A DNA stretch of 64,000 nucleotides from Echinicola vietnamensis DSM 17526 (GCF_000325705.1 NC_019904.1:3412001-3476000); one strand, 5' to 3'; shown: positions 46,058-54,925, counted from the first letter of the stretch. The notes: generated from the sequence alone by a model not told the origin. Translations and numbers: made by a program.

Positions 46058-46985
46058 AGCAGTGCTATTGACCACCTTTATGGGATTAGCTTCTTCCACA
46101 GCTTTTGCCCAAAATGTAGAGGAACCTTCATTTTGGTCTGCCTTAGGAACCATGAACAGCAGTGAGTTGATGCTGCTGTTGATGATCATCGTGATGCTGG
46201 GTGTTTTGGTGTTGTTGCTATTGCTCATGATCTACCTGATGTCGTTTATGGTGACCCTTCTCAAACGTGAAAATCCAGCATTGGCCAATCAGCCCAGCTG
46301 GTGGGAGCAGTTCAATGAGCGTTTTGTATCCGGAAAATTGAAACCGGTGGAGGAAGAAGGTGAGATCATGCTGAGCCACAATTACGATGGTATTCGGGAG
46401 TTGGACAATTTTATGCCCCCTTGGCTTACCTATTTGTTTTACGGCTCCACGATCTTTGCCATTTTCTATTTGATCAATTATTCTGCCATAGGCTGGGGAA
46501 AAACACCGGAAGAGGAATATCAAGCCCAGCTAAAAGCGGAGGAAATAGCTGCTGAAAAGCGAAAGGAGTTGGCTTTGGCTTCCATTGATGAAAGCAATGT
46601 GGAGTTTGACCAGTCGGAGTTTGTGCTTACTGCCGGCGGAACCATATACCAAAACAATTGTGTGGCCTGTCACGCTGCCGATGGCGGTGGTGGCGTAGGT
46701 CCTAACTTTACCGATCAATATTGGCTTCATGGGGGCAGCATTCAGGATGTTTTTAAAACCGTGAAATACGGGGTGCCCGATAAAGGAATGATTCCCTGGC
46801 AGGATCAGCTGAGTCCTGAGGAAATCATGCAAGTGTCGAATTATATCCTTTCCCTACAAGGAAAAACCCCTGCCAATCCAAAAGAGCCGCAAGGTGAGCT
46901 GTATGTGCCTGATAATGAAGAAGGGGAGACGGATGCGGCAGATTCCACCGGTGTACAACCGGATTCAGTGAAGGTAGATGTCTAA
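46044..46985 (+). CDS. ccoP: cbb3 oxidase cytochrome c subunit CcoP, single heme-c site
   Basis: 313 residues from ATG 46044, overlapping ccoQ by 14 bases. Signal-like segment ending AFAQ, two membrane segments (LMLLLMIIVMLGVLVLLLLL and about YLFYGSTIFAIFYLINY), and one cytochrome c domain with CVACH (Cys 206, Cys 209, His 210). Proteobacterial CcoP has two hemes; only one CxxCH is present here, and the C-terminus is an acidic tail. The N-terminal extra membrane segment also differs from the proteobacterial form. Confidence 0.94.
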   Translation: MKKNKAVLLTTFMGLASSTAFAQNVEEPSFWSALGTMNSSELMLLLMIIVMLGVLVLLLLLMIYLMSFMVTLLKRENPALANQPSWWEQFNERFVSGKLKPVEEEGEIMLSHNYDGIRELDNFMPPWLTYLFYGSTIFAIFYLINYSAIGWGKTPEEEYQAQLKAEEIAAEKRKELALASIDESNVEFDQSEFVLTAGGTIYQNNCVACHAADGGGGVGPNFTDQYWLHGGSIQDVFKTVKYGVPDKGMIPWQDQLSPEEIMQVSNYILSLQGKTPANPKEPQGELYVPDNEEGETDAADSTGVQPDSVKVDV

Positions 46986-46997
46986 ATAGCAGTCGAA

Positions 46998-48419
46998 ATG
47001 AGTGAAAAGCAGCAGAATAGTCAAGAAGCCTTTCGAGATTCCCTGGCCACGGTAAAACCTGACGGTGGACGAAACTGGATTTATCCCAAGAAAGTGACCG
47101 GGTTTTTCTATAAATGGAGAACCTGGCTTTCGTGGCTGCTTTTGGCCATGCTGTTTGTAGGCCCTTTCCTGAAAATTGACGGTGAGCCGCTCCTGCTCCT
47201 TAATGTCTTTGAGCGGAAGTTTGTCATCTTTGGGCAAGTGTTTTGGCCGCAGGATACCTATATTTTACTTTTCCTGCTGCTCATTTTGTTCGTGTTTATC
47301 ATATTATTTACCGTGGTTTTTGGCAGGGTGTTTTGTGGATGGATCTGTCCCCAAACCCTTTTCATGGAGATGGTCTTCCGCAAGATCGAATACTGGATCG
47401 AGGGAGATGCTTCCCAACAGCGTAAACTCAATGCCATGCCTTGGAACCGGAAAAAGATCCTGAAGAAAGGGGCGAAGTTTGGGATATTTTCCTTGATATC
47501 CCTGCTCATCGCCCATACCGTGATGGCCTATCTGATAGGGATCGAAGAGACTTTGGAAACGATCAGTCATCCGCCAAGTGAAAACTTGGCGGGTTTTATG
47601 GGGTTGTTGTTCTTTGCGGGAATTTTTATGCTGGTCTTTAGCCTCTTCAGGGAGCAGGTGTGTACGGTGGTGTGTCCATATGGGCGGCTCCAAGGTGTGC
47701 TGCTTGATACCAATTCCATCAATGTGAGTTACGACTATGTCAGGGGGGAGCCTCGTGGGAAAATCAATAAGAAAAAGACAGAAGAGCCACCAAAAGGAGA
47801 TTGCATTGATTGTACCTTATGTGTGCAGGTGTGTCCGACGGGAATTGATATCCGGAATGGTGTCCAAATGGAATGCGTCAACTGCACGGCCTGCATGGAC
47901 GCCTGCGATGAGGTCATGGAAAAAGTTAACCGCCCCAAAGGACTGATCAGGTATGCTTCTGAAAATAGTATCAAAGAAGGACATCAGAAGCTGATCACGC
48001 CAAGGGTCATGGGATATTCGGCGGTATTGGTGTTGTTGATAGCAGCATTTGTAGGGTTGCTGATGACCAGAACGGAGCTTTCAGCTACCATCACGCGTTT
48101 CAGGGGCATGACCTACCAGGAGCGTACAGATGGTCAGGTGAGCAATTTGTATGAGGCGACATTCATTAACAAGACGTTTGAAGCGCAGGAGGTACAGATC
48201 AAAGCGGTGGACGATAGGTATCAGATTGAAGCCAATGACCAAGGGCATTGGCTGTTGGAAGGACAGTCCAAGTTAGAGGGCAGGTTTTTCTTGGTCATTG
48301 AAAGGATTGATGTCCAAGAAATCAATGAAACCGTCACGCTGCTCTTGTTACAGAACGGGGAAGTTATTGATGAAATTTCCACCAATTTTATGGCACCATT
48401 ACCAGATAAAAACAAATGA
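46998..48419 (+). CDS. ccoG: cbb3 oxidase accessory ferredoxin-like protein CcoG
   Basis: 473 residues. Five or so membrane segments, Cys motifs CGWICPQTLF and CTVVCPYGR, then a 2[4Fe-4S] ferredoxin domain (CIDCTLCVQVCPTGIDIR, CVNCTACMDACDEVM), and a C-terminal Ig-like periplasmic domain. CcoG/RdxA reduces copper for CcoN assembly in other bacteria. 12 bases after ccoP. Confidence 0.95.
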   Translation: MSEKQQNSQEAFRDSLATVKPDGGRNWIYPKKVTGFFYKWRTWLSWLLLAMLFVGPFLKIDGEPLLLLNVFERKFVIFGQVFWPQDTYILLFLLLILFVFIILFTVVFGRVFCGWICPQTLFMEMVFRKIEYWIEGDASQQRKLNAMPWNRKKILKKGAKFGIFSLISLLIAHTVMAYLIGIEETLETISHPPSENLAGFMGLLFFAGIFMLVFSLFREQVCTVVCPYGRLQGVLLDTNSINVSYDYVRGEPRGKINKKKTEEPPKGDCIDCTLCVQVCPTGIDIRNGVQMECVNCTACMDACDEVMEKVNRPKGLIRYASENSIKEGHQKLITPRVMGYSAVLVLLIAAFVGLLMTRTELSATITRFRGMTYQERTDGQVSNLYEATFINKTFEAQEVQIKAVDDRYQIEANDQGHWLLEGQSKLEGRFFLVIERIDVQEINETVTLLLLQNGEVIDEISTNFMAPLPDKNK

Positions 48420-48847
48420 AAATGAACTGGGGAACAGGAATAATTATCGTATTTGTCGCCTTTGCGGCGTTGGTATTTACCATGGTAGGCATCTGCATGA
48501 AGCAAGATGACCTTCACTTGGTGACCAAAAATTATTATGAGGAGGAAATCAAGTATCAAGATCAGATCGAAAAGGCCTCCAATGCCGCCATGCTAGATCA
48601 TCAGGTGATGGCTTATGATGCGGGCCAGAAGGAAATCCAGGTCAAACTGGGCAAAGGCTCTAAGGGAACCCTTTGGCTTTTCAGGCCGTCAGATGCACGG
48701 TTAGATCAAAAGATCTCACTGGAATTTGATAGTGGCAGTGAACAGGCAGTAAGCCTTCGGGAGCTTAAAAGTGGTTATTGGAAAGTTAAGCTTGCCTGGG
48801 AAAAGGACGGCAAAGCCTTTTATGAAGAGCAGAAAATTAACCTTTAA
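48416..48847 (+). CDS. ccoH: FixH/CcoH family protein
   Basis: 143 residues; ATG overlaps the ccoG stop (ATGA). One N-terminal membrane segment (GIIIVFVAFAALVFTMVGIC) followed by a periplasmic beta domain beginning DDLHLVTKNYYEEEIKYQDQI, typical for FixH. Needed for stable cbb3 assembly in known cases. Confidence 0.93.
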   Translation: MKMNWGTGIIIVFVAFAALVFTMVGICMKQDDLHLVTKNYYEEEIKYQDQIEKASNAAMLDHQVMAYDAGQKEIQVKLGKGSKGTLWLFRPSDARLDQKISLEFDSGSEQAVSLRELKSGYWKVKLAWEKDGKAFYEEQKINL

Positions 48848-49551
48848 TGATCTGGACAGGACTGATATTGGGATTTTTGGGGTCATTTCATTGCCTTGGC
48901 ATGTGTGGCCCCATAGCGCTTGCAGTTTCAGCAGCGGATTCCAAGCGTTATTGGTGGCGTAAGCTTTGGTATAACCTCGGGAGGACGGTGACGTATGGGC
49001 TGCTAGGCCTTCTCGTGGGCATTGTCGGCAAAGGGCTGCAATTGGCCGGAATCCAGCAATGGGTGTCCATTGGCTTAGGGGTTTTGATCATCATTTTTGC
49101 CATGCTGTATAAGCGAAGTGAACGGGCGTTGGCAGGTGGCGGACTGTATGGTATGGTGGCCAAGGTTAAATCTTCATTGGGCTTTTGGTTAAAAAGAGGA
49201 GGTACTTATGCCTTTTTCATGACAGGGCTGGTCAATGGCCTTTTGCCGTGTGGAATGGTCTATATCGCTTTACTGGCTTCTATGGCGCTGTCAAATCCCT
49301 GGCAGGGTGGAATGTATATGGTGGCTTTTGGATTGGGGACGGTGCCGTTGTTGTTCCTGTTGATGTTAGGAAGTACCCTGTTTTCTCCTTTGTGGCGGCA
49401 GCGGATTTATGGATTGATGCCCTATTTTGCGGTGTTGATTGGAGTACTTTTTATCATTAGGGGAATGGGATTGGGAATCCATTTTTTGAGCCCTTCTTTA
49501 GGGAATTTTGAGATTACGGCCGGGGCAAGCGATATGACCATTTGTAAGTGA
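48847..49551 (+). CDS. Sulfite exporter TauE/SafE family membrane protein of the cbb3 cluster
   Basis: 234 residues, about six membrane segments. It has the two conserved Cys motifs of this subgroup (DsbD_2/TauE-SafE): GSFHCLGMCGPIALAV at the N-terminus and NGLLPCGMVYIALL. Start overlaps the ccoH stop (TAATG). It regularly ends cbb3 operons in Bacteroidota and Epsilonproteobacteria; a copper or redox role in oxidase assembly is likely, sulfite export is not. Confidence 0.9.
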   Translation: MIWTGLILGFLGSFHCLGMCGPIALAVSAADSKRYWWRKLWYNLGRTVTYGLLGLLVGIVGKGLQLAGIQQWVSIGLGVLIIIFAMLYKRSERALAGGGLYGMVAKVKSSLGFWLKRGGTYAFFMTGLVNGLLPCGMVYIALLASMALSNPWQGGMYMVAFGLGTVPLLFLLMLGSTLFSPLWRQRIYGLMPYFAVLIGVLFIIRGMGLGIHFLSPSLGNFEITAGASDMTICK

Positions 49552-49858
49552 CCTTACTTGCCTTTGGGGTAATGATGCTTTTGCTAATGCTCCTCTAGTC
49601 TAACGAATACCATTGGGGGAACTGTTGTTTAAGGAGATTTTACTTTTTATTTACTGGCCAAACATAATGTTGATTTTTCGAATTACTGATAAAATATTTT
49701 TACGATTTATCTACCGTTTACATGTTAATAAGCATTTCAAGAAAGGAGAAGATGATCCCATACAGGCTGGGACAGCATTTTTTTGTAAATTAATTAATAG
49801 CACACGCAACCTGTCCTGAAAAACCCTTGTATAGGCTAGCGCAACCTTTTTTGGAATC
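49552..49858. other. Intergenic region with GCAACC direct repeats before an ECF sigma gene
   Basis: 307 bases, no gene supported. CGCAACC occurs at 49805-49811 and 49840-49846, 35 bases apart; GCAACC followed after 17 bases by GTAT (49829-49832) resembles an ECF-type -35/-10 pair, which would make the sigma gene autoregulated. Confidence 0.4.
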
Positions 49859-50419
49859 GTGGATCTAGAACCGGCTAAATCGCTCATCGATGGACTTTGT
49901 AAAAATGATCCAAAGTCCCAAGAATTGCTTTATAAGCAGTTTTACAGTTATGGTATGAGTGTCTGTCTTCGGTATACCAGTAGTCGGGAAGAGGCTGTGG
50001 AGGTGCTGAACGACAGTTTTATGAAGGTGTTTACCCATATTCAGCAGTATGACAAAAGCTTGGTGTTCAGAAGTTGGTTTAGAAGAATTCTGATCAATAC
50101 GGCCATCAATCATTATAAGAAGGACCGTCATCACGTGACAACCAAGGAGCTGGAACAGTCCATTCATGTAAAGGGCACCCAAGAGGATGTGATGGCCAAG
50201 CTCCATTATCAAGAGATGATTGCTGTGGTGCAAACACTTTCTCCTGTTTACCGGACGGTCTTCAACCTTTATGTGATCGAAGGGTACAGCCATGAGGAAA
50301 TCGGAGAGCAGTTGGGCATATCGGTAGGGGCTTCCAAGTCCAACCTGTCCAGGGCAAGGGCGAATTTAAGGGAATTACTAACAAGAAATCATGAAAAAGG
50401 ACTGGCAAAATATGAGTGA
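49859..50419 (+). CDS. ECF sigma-70 family RNA polymerase sigma factor
   Basis: 186 residues from GTG 49859. Region 2 (QELLYKQFYSYGMSVCLRYTSSREEAVEVLNDSFMKVF, FRSWFRRILINTAINHYKK) and region 4 (LSPVYRTVFNLYVIEGYSHEEIGEQLGISVGASKSNLSRARANLRELL). The next gene starts inside its 3' end and encodes a membrane protein with an anti-sigma-like N-terminus, the common Bacteroidota arrangement. Confidence 0.93.
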   Translation: MDLEPAKSLIDGLCKNDPKSQELLYKQFYSYGMSVCLRYTSSREEAVEVLNDSFMKVFTHIQQYDKSLVFRSWFRRILINTAINHYKKDRHHVTTKELEQSIHVKGTQEDVMAKLHYQEMIAVVQTLSPVYRTVFNLYVIEGYSHEEIGEQLGISVGASKSNLSRARANLRELLTRNHEKGLAKYE

Positions 50420-51608
50420 TAAGGAGCTGGATGATTTCTTCAAAGAGCAATCTGAACAGCCCGATATTCCCTTTGTTGAAGAGGATTGGGAGAAAATGAA
50501 GCAGAAAATTGGAACTTCTGGCTCAAATGGAACCACTTCTGCTTGGCACAAGAGACATTGGAAGTGGTGGGGACCATTAGTGGTGTTGTTGCTGGTCGGC
50601 GGATGGATCGCTTGGAGCCATGTGGATGAGGGGATGGATACTGTTGGGACAGCGATAACGTCTGCAAATCAAAAAGAGATCGCTCGGAATGACGACCAAA
50701 CTGCTTTAGCCAATGGAGACAGGCAATCTAATACACCCCATAAATCCGTAAATACTAATAGCGGAGAAGCGAACGGTCAAATGGAGTATCCAAGGGAATA
50801 TCCCAATAACCAAAGGACTGGTGGATCAGCAGGAAGCCATTCAGGAAAAGGCACAGGGAATAAGGTTTTGCATCAGGCCGTGAATGGCACGGTTAAGAGA
50901 GCCCCCCATTTCTTTGTAGCTGAACGTGGGGAGATACCAAAGGAGATTGTCCAGCCTTCCCCAAACGAGGAAGCGACAAGGGAAAGTGGACAAGGGAAGG
51001 GCGATAAGCAGCCGGCAGCCTTTAGAAATGACCAGCGGTGGAGCGTAGCAGGGCTGCTTTCTCCTGATATCAGTGCCCTGAAGTGGAAAGACCTCCAAGG
51101 AGTAGGAACCAGTGTAGGTATAAATTTGGAATATTTTATTCATCCAAAATGGAGTGTAAATCTGGGGTTCTTATACGCATTTAAAACATATCAAGGAGAA
51201 GAAGATTACAGCGCTTTTGGAAGCTATTACCAGGGGAAGGTAGCCTTAGAAGGAAACTGCTTTGTGTTTGATGTGGCCACTGATGTGCGGTATTATGCTT
51301 TTAATCGTGATTTGGATAGATGGTATGTGAGCGCCGGATTATCCTCATATATGATGTTAAGAGAAAAATATGACCTCGAATACGATGCAGGAAACGGTTA
51401 TCCAGAGCATAAGGAGCTGGATTTCAAGAATAAAAACAGTCACCCTTTCAGTGTGATAAATCTCAGCATCGGGTACGAGCGGGACTTGTCCGAGAAGCTT
51501 TCACTTCAGGTAGCACCCTATTATAAAGTACCTTGGAGGGGAGTAGGGGAAGGTGAAGTCAACCTAAAAAGTGCCGGAGTTTTGATCGGTTTAAAATATA
51601 ACTGGTGA
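50391..51608 (+). CDS. Membrane anti-sigma-like protein with C-terminal beta-barrel domain
   Basis: 405 residues; ATG 50391 overlaps the sigma gene by 29 bases (ATG 50412 also fits). Residues 1-55 are acidic and helical with a pattern seen in such anti-sigma N-termini (SDKELDDFFKEQ, FVEEDWEKMKQKI). One membrane segment (about 59-75, WWGPLVVLLLVGGWIAW), a low-complexity Gly/Asn/Ser-rich linker (about 80-200), then amphipathic strands (SVNLGFLYAFKTYQGEE, WYVSAGLSSYMML) ending VLIGLKYNW. How a strand-rich, barrel-like C-terminus works behind an inner-membrane anchor is unclear. Confidence 0.8.
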   Translation: MKKDWQNMSDKELDDFFKEQSEQPDIPFVEEDWEKMKQKIGTSGSNGTTSAWHKRHWKWWGPLVVLLLVGGWIAWSHVDEGMDTVGTAITSANQKEIARNDDQTALANGDRQSNTPHKSVNTNSGEANGQMEYPREYPNNQRTGGSAGSHSGKGTGNKVLHQAVNGTVKRAPHFFVAERGEIPKEIVQPSPNEEATRESGQGKGDKQPAAFRNDQRWSVAGLLSPDISALKWKDLQGVGTSVGINLEYFIHPKWSVNLGFLYAFKTYQGEEDYSAFGSYYQGKVALEGNCFVFDVATDVRYYAFNRDLDRWYVSAGLSSYMMLREKYDLEYDAGNGYPEHKELDFKNKNSHPFSVINLSIGYERDLSEKLSLQVAPYYKVPWRGVGEGEVNLKSAGVLIGLKYNW

Positions 51609-51745
51609 TCATTCCGAAAAAGTAAATAAACCACAAACCATTCGTAGCATATCGGGACGAATTTCCTGTAAAAAAATGGAAGCAGGATCTTCGGTGGAAT
51701 ACTATTGTCCTATTCAAACGAATTTTTACCAAAACAAAATAGAAG

Positions 51746-52108
51746 ATGAACAAGCTAAAATTAATGATTATTGGGGTTTTATTGGCTGCAGGCGTATCGT
51801 GCAGCAGTGAAAATGAAGACGACATCCAGCCAAAACCTTCTGCAGAGCGTTGCGAGGATAATACGGCTACACTCTCTGGAGATGTACAAGCGATTATTAC
51901 CAATAATTGTGCCGTGCCGGGATGTCATGTGAGTGGTACGGGCAGGGTTGATTTTACCGTTAAGCAGAACATTATCCAATCTGCTTCTACGATCAGTTCT
52001 TATACGGAAAGCGGATTCATGCCGCCGTCTGGCTCAGGGAGAAGTCTTACGCAAAGCCAAAAGGATGATATTTTCTGTTGGGTATCTGCTGGTGCCCAAG
52101 ACAATTAA
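51746..52108 (+). CDS. Small lipoprotein cytochrome with CX4CH heme site
   Basis: 120 residues with lipoprotein signal (AAGVSC, Cys 19). The cytochrome-like domain has ITNNCAVPGCHVSG, that is C55-x4-C60-H61 rather than CxxCH, and a possible Met ligand in SGFMPPSG; two further Cys are at 36 and near 110 (DIFCWVSAGAQDN). Fold order matches class I cytochrome c. First gene of an operon with YceI and a DUF5777-type protein. Confidence 0.8.
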   Translation: MNKLKLMIIGVLLAAGVSCSSENEDDIQPKPSAERCEDNTATLSGDVQAIITNNCAVPGCHVSGTGRVDFTVKQNIIQSASTISSYTESGFMPPSGSGRSLTQSQKDDIFCWVSAGAQDN

Positions 52109-52113
52109 AAATT

Positions 52114-52119
52114 AGGAGG
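52114..52119 (+). promoter_or_regulatory. Strong Shine-Dalgarno sequence before the YceI gene
   Basis: AGGAGG, complementary to the 16S rRNA tail, 5 bases before ATG 52125. Such a site is rare in this window, where most starts have none. Confidence 0.6.
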
Positions 52120-52124
52120 TGATG

Positions 52125-52661
52125 ATGAGAATGTTTGTGATGATCATATTGGTGTGGTCAGGTGTAATGACCGCTGAGGCCCAAACCTACCGCACCGAAA
52201 AGTGTAAAGTGAGCTTCTTTTCCAGTGCGCCATTGGAGGATATCAAGGCAGAGAATAAAGAGGCTATAGGTGTGTTCAATGCAGGTACGGGAGATTTTGC
52301 TTTTGTCGTCCAGATCAAGGGGTTCCAGTTTGCCAAGTCTCTCATGCAAGAGCACTTCAATGAAAACTTCATGGAATCGGATCAATATCCAAGGGGAACT
52401 TTTGAAGGCAAAATCGAAGGTTATGACCTCACCAAAGTCGGCCAGCAGCAGGTAACGGCCAGTGGAACGATGAATATCCATGGCGTAGCGCAGCCGATGG
52501 ATGTCAAGGGTGAATTGACAGCTTCTGGAGAAAAGGTGACCATGAAAGCGGTGTTTCCGGTAAAGCTGGAGGATCATGACATAGACATTCCCAAGATTCT
52601 TTTCCAGAAGATTGCTGAGGAGGTAGAGGTGACGGTTTATTTTGAATTTAAAGAAGATTAA
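52125..52661 (+). CDS. YceI family protein
   Basis: About 178 residues; start placed at ATG 52125 from the ribosome binding site, with GTG 52119 and ATG 52122 in frame just before. Signal peptide ends TAEAQ. YceI lipocalin-like domain: VSFFSSAPLEDIKAENKEAIGVF, YPRGTFEGKIEG, SGTMNIHGVAQPMDVKGEL. YceI proteins bind isoprenoid-type lipids in the periplasm. Here it is sandwiched between a cytochrome and a beta-barrel protein. Confidence 0.92.
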   Translation: MRMFVMIILVWSGVMTAEAQTYRTEKCKVSFFSSAPLEDIKAENKEAIGVFNAGTGDFAFVVQIKGFQFAKSLMQEHFNENFMESDQYPRGTFEGKIEGYDLTKVGQQQVTASGTMNIHGVAQPMDVKGELTASGEKVTMKAVFPVKLEDHDIDIPKILFQKIAEEVEVTVYFEFKED

Positions 52662-53567
52662 ATGATGTGTTTTTCTTTTCGATTTGGAGTAGTTTTAGGA
52701 TACCTGGTGCTATTGGCAGGATGTGCTTATGGGCAAGAAAGCCTGTTGGATCAACTGGAAAAGGAGGTTGAGCCGATTTCGGACCTTACGTACGGAACTT
52801 TTAAAGGAACGCGCCTTATCAATGGCCACACAGTAGAAACACGTGGAGCAGGTAACCTGGACTTTATCATTAGCCACCGCTTTGGGAGGGTGAATTCTGG
52901 AGGATACAACTTCTTCGGCCTTGATGATGCCAATGTCCGACTGGGCCTGGAATATTCCTTTACGGATGACCTTACGGTTGGGATCGGAAGGAATTCGTTT
53001 CAGAAAGTATATGATGGCTTTTTAAAATATAAGCTGCTGAAGCAGCAAAGCGGTAGGAAACAGCTTCCAGTGACGATGACTTGGTATTCGAACATGGCGG
53101 TCAATACCTTCAAGAGGCCTGAATTACCAATGACCTTTGAGCGGAGATTAGCTTACGCCAATCAGTTGTTAATTGCCCGTAAGTTTTCTGAGGGACTCTC
53201 TCTACAACTGATGCCAAGCTATGTTCACCAAAATTTGGCACCAACGGCCATGGACAAGAATGACCTCTTTGCCCTGGGAATTGGCGGAAGACTAAAGCTT
53301 ACGCCAAGGACTTCCTTGAACATGGAATATTATTACCGCTTGAATCCATATGATGGAGATGGTTTTTATAATGCGTTGGCGATTGGCTTTGATATTGAGA
53401 CGGGAGGACACGTCTTCCAGCTCCAGCTGACCAATGCCCAGTCCATGACCGAGACCGGCTTTATCCCTGCCACTACCGGGGATTTCTGGAACGGGGATAT
53501 CCATTTTGGCTTCAATATTTCCAGGTCTTTTCAGCTAAAGGACAATGGAAAAGGAAAGAAGTGGTAG
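52662..53567 (+). CDS. DUF5777-type outer membrane beta-barrel protein
   Basis: 301 residues, start directly on the previous stop (TAAATG). Lipoprotein-like or Sec signal (LLAGCAYGQ). The pattern GTFKGTRLINGHTVETRGAGNLDFIISHRFG is that of the DUF5777 barrel family, followed by regular strands up to WNGDIHFGFNISRSFQL. It always travels with YceI and heme proteins in my recollection of Bacteroidota genomes, suggesting a shared role in lipid or electron transfer at the outer membrane; this is inference. Confidence 0.83.
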   Translation: MMCFSFRFGVVLGYLVLLAGCAYGQESLLDQLEKEVEPISDLTYGTFKGTRLINGHTVETRGAGNLDFIISHRFGRVNSGGYNFFGLDDANVRLGLEYSFTDDLTVGIGRNSFQKVYDGFLKYKLLKQQSGRKQLPVTMTWYSNMAVNTFKRPELPMTFERRLAYANQLLIARKFSEGLSLQLMPSYVHQNLAPTAMDKNDLFALGIGGRLKLTPRTSLNMEYYYRLNPYDGDGFYNALAIGFDIETGGHVFQLQLTNAQSMTETGFIPATTGDFWNGDIHFGFNISRSFQLKDNGKGKKW

Positions 53568-53570
53568 GAA

Positions 53571-53650
53571 GTAGTAAGTGAAGTAGCAAGACAAAAGTAG
53601 CCAGTAGCAAGTATCAAGTATCAAGTAGCAAGATGCGAGTAGTAGTGAGC
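53571..53650. repeat. Degenerate tandem repeat of AGTAGCAAGTATC units
   Basis: Repeats of AAGTAGCAAG / AAGTATCAAGTATC in an intergenic tail, probably slippage-prone. No coding capacity. Confidence 0.6.
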
Positions 53651-53687
53651 AGGCGAGAAAATCCTTAAACGGGTAGTATTAATATAG

Positions 53688-53718
53688 AATGGTTGTCCTA
53701 AAAGATAGGGCAACCATT
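53688..53718. terminator. Intrinsic terminator between convergent genes
   Basis: AATGGTTGTCCT-aaaagat-AGGGCAACCATT, a 12-bp stem with one G-U pair; T residues follow on both strands. Confidence 0.75.
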
Positions 53719-53724
53719 TCCATT

Positions 53725-54804
53725 TCAATGCAAAATAGCCTCTAAGTAGGAATCCACATTTTCTGCGGTGATGACCTCGAGCGGGAAAAGCTCTTTTTCC
53801 GGGGACCGCTTTTTGAAAAGCAGGTGGTTGGCTAGATGGTAGATGCCACGGAAGACCTGTCTGCTGGGATTTTGGTGAATCAAAAAGTCGATTTTCCCCG
53901 ATTTCAGCAGGACGATATTCTCTTTGAGCAGGTCATACCCTACTACACTTATGTGACCTAAACCATTTTTTTCCAACACATCAACAGTCAACGTGGCTCC
54001 GGATGATGTTGGGATATATAGTCCTTTAATGTTTTCCTTTTTGATGGCACCGATCAATTTATCCTCAAAGGTATTCATGTCTTCTCCTTCAATAATGACA
54101 CTACTTACCGTTTGGGATTGGGGGAGTTTACGAAAGTATTCTCTAAATCCACGTTCCTTTTCACGGAAGTGAACGGAGTGTTGGACATTTTCCCGGATAT
54201 GTAGGATGGCTTGATTTCCCGTTTGGTTTTTGGAAACCAAGTGGAGCAGGGAAGCCCCCAGGATGCCACTCTGATAGGCGTCTTGGCCTATAAAGGACAG
54301 TGGCTTGACTTCAGGAATCATGGTATTGAACTGGACATAAGGAATCTTCTGTTGGTCGAGTTGCTCAAAAAACGCCAAGGCTTCATTTAAGAAAATAGGG
54401 GCACATACCACTGCATCGGGCGGGTTTTCCATTAGCTCCTTGGCGGCATATTGAAAAGACTGTGCGCTTTCCAATTCGAAAAAATAAGGCTGTAAATCCA
54501 TATGGTAAGGCCTCCATTCCTGCTTTGCCGTGTCCAATCCCGTCATGGTGAGCTTCCAGTAAGGGTCTTGCCCGGGATCCGGAACCAGCAGGGCTATGCT
54601 GTATACTTTATTTGAGCCAAGGGTTTTTGCCAGCAGATTGGGGGTGTAATTGATTTCATCGAGCACCTTTTCCACCTTTTCACGGGCGGTATCCGAGACT
54701 TTTCCTCTTTTGTGGATTACCCTGTCCACGGTGCCTACTGAAACACCCGATAGTTTGGCAATGTCTTTTATCCGTATCATCTTTTTATTCATAGGGTCAT
54801 TCAT
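53725..54804 (-). CDS. LacI family transcriptional regulator
   Basis: 359 residues (or 351 from ATG 54780). HTH of the LacI type: IRIKDIAKLSGVSVGTVDRVIHKRGKVSDTAREKVEKVLDEINYTPN with the hinge LLAKTLGSNK, then a periplasmic-binding-protein-like sugar sensor domain (YSIALLVPDPGQDPYWKLTMTGLD). Divergent from a SusC/SusD operon, with three palindromic GTTTsCGsAAAC-type sites in between, so it very likely controls that operon in response to a sugar. Confidence 0.94.
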   Translation of the reverse strand: MNDPMNKKMIRIKDIAKLSGVSVGTVDRVIHKRGKVSDTAREKVEKVLDEINYTPNLLAKTLGSNKVYSIALLVPDPGQDPYWKLTMTGLDTAKQEWRPYHMDLQPYFFELESAQSFQYAAKELMENPPDAVVCAPIFLNEALAFFEQLDQQKIPYVQFNTMIPEVKPLSFIGQDAYQSGILGASLLHLVSKNQTGNQAILHIRENVQHSVHFREKERGFREYFRKLPQSQTVSSVIIEGEDMNTFEDKLIGAIKKENIKGLYIPTSSGATLTVDVLEKNGLGHISVVGYDLLKENIVLLKSGKIDFLIHQNPSRQVFRGIYHLANHLLFKKRSPEKELFPLEVITAENVDSYLEAILH

Positions 54805-54911
54805 GTTGGGGTATTGTTAGGAATTATGCTTCATGGTAGTATGGGCAATGGAGTAGTCGTTTTTAAATATAAATACTAGTCTTCAATTTGCCTGTATTTT
54901 TAGATTGATAA

Positions 54912-54925
54912 CGTTTCCGTAAACT
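54912..54925. promoter_or_regulatory. LacI-type operator site O1
   Basis: CGTTTCCGTAAACT: GTTT/AAAC half-sites around a central CG, 108 bases upstream of the lacI-type start. Same pattern as the sites at 55030 and 55051. Confidence 0.55.

Noticed and set aside
49613..49819. Open frame of 68 codons before the ECF sigma gene
   Set aside because: AT-rich, no recognisable domain, and it runs over the likely sigma promoter.
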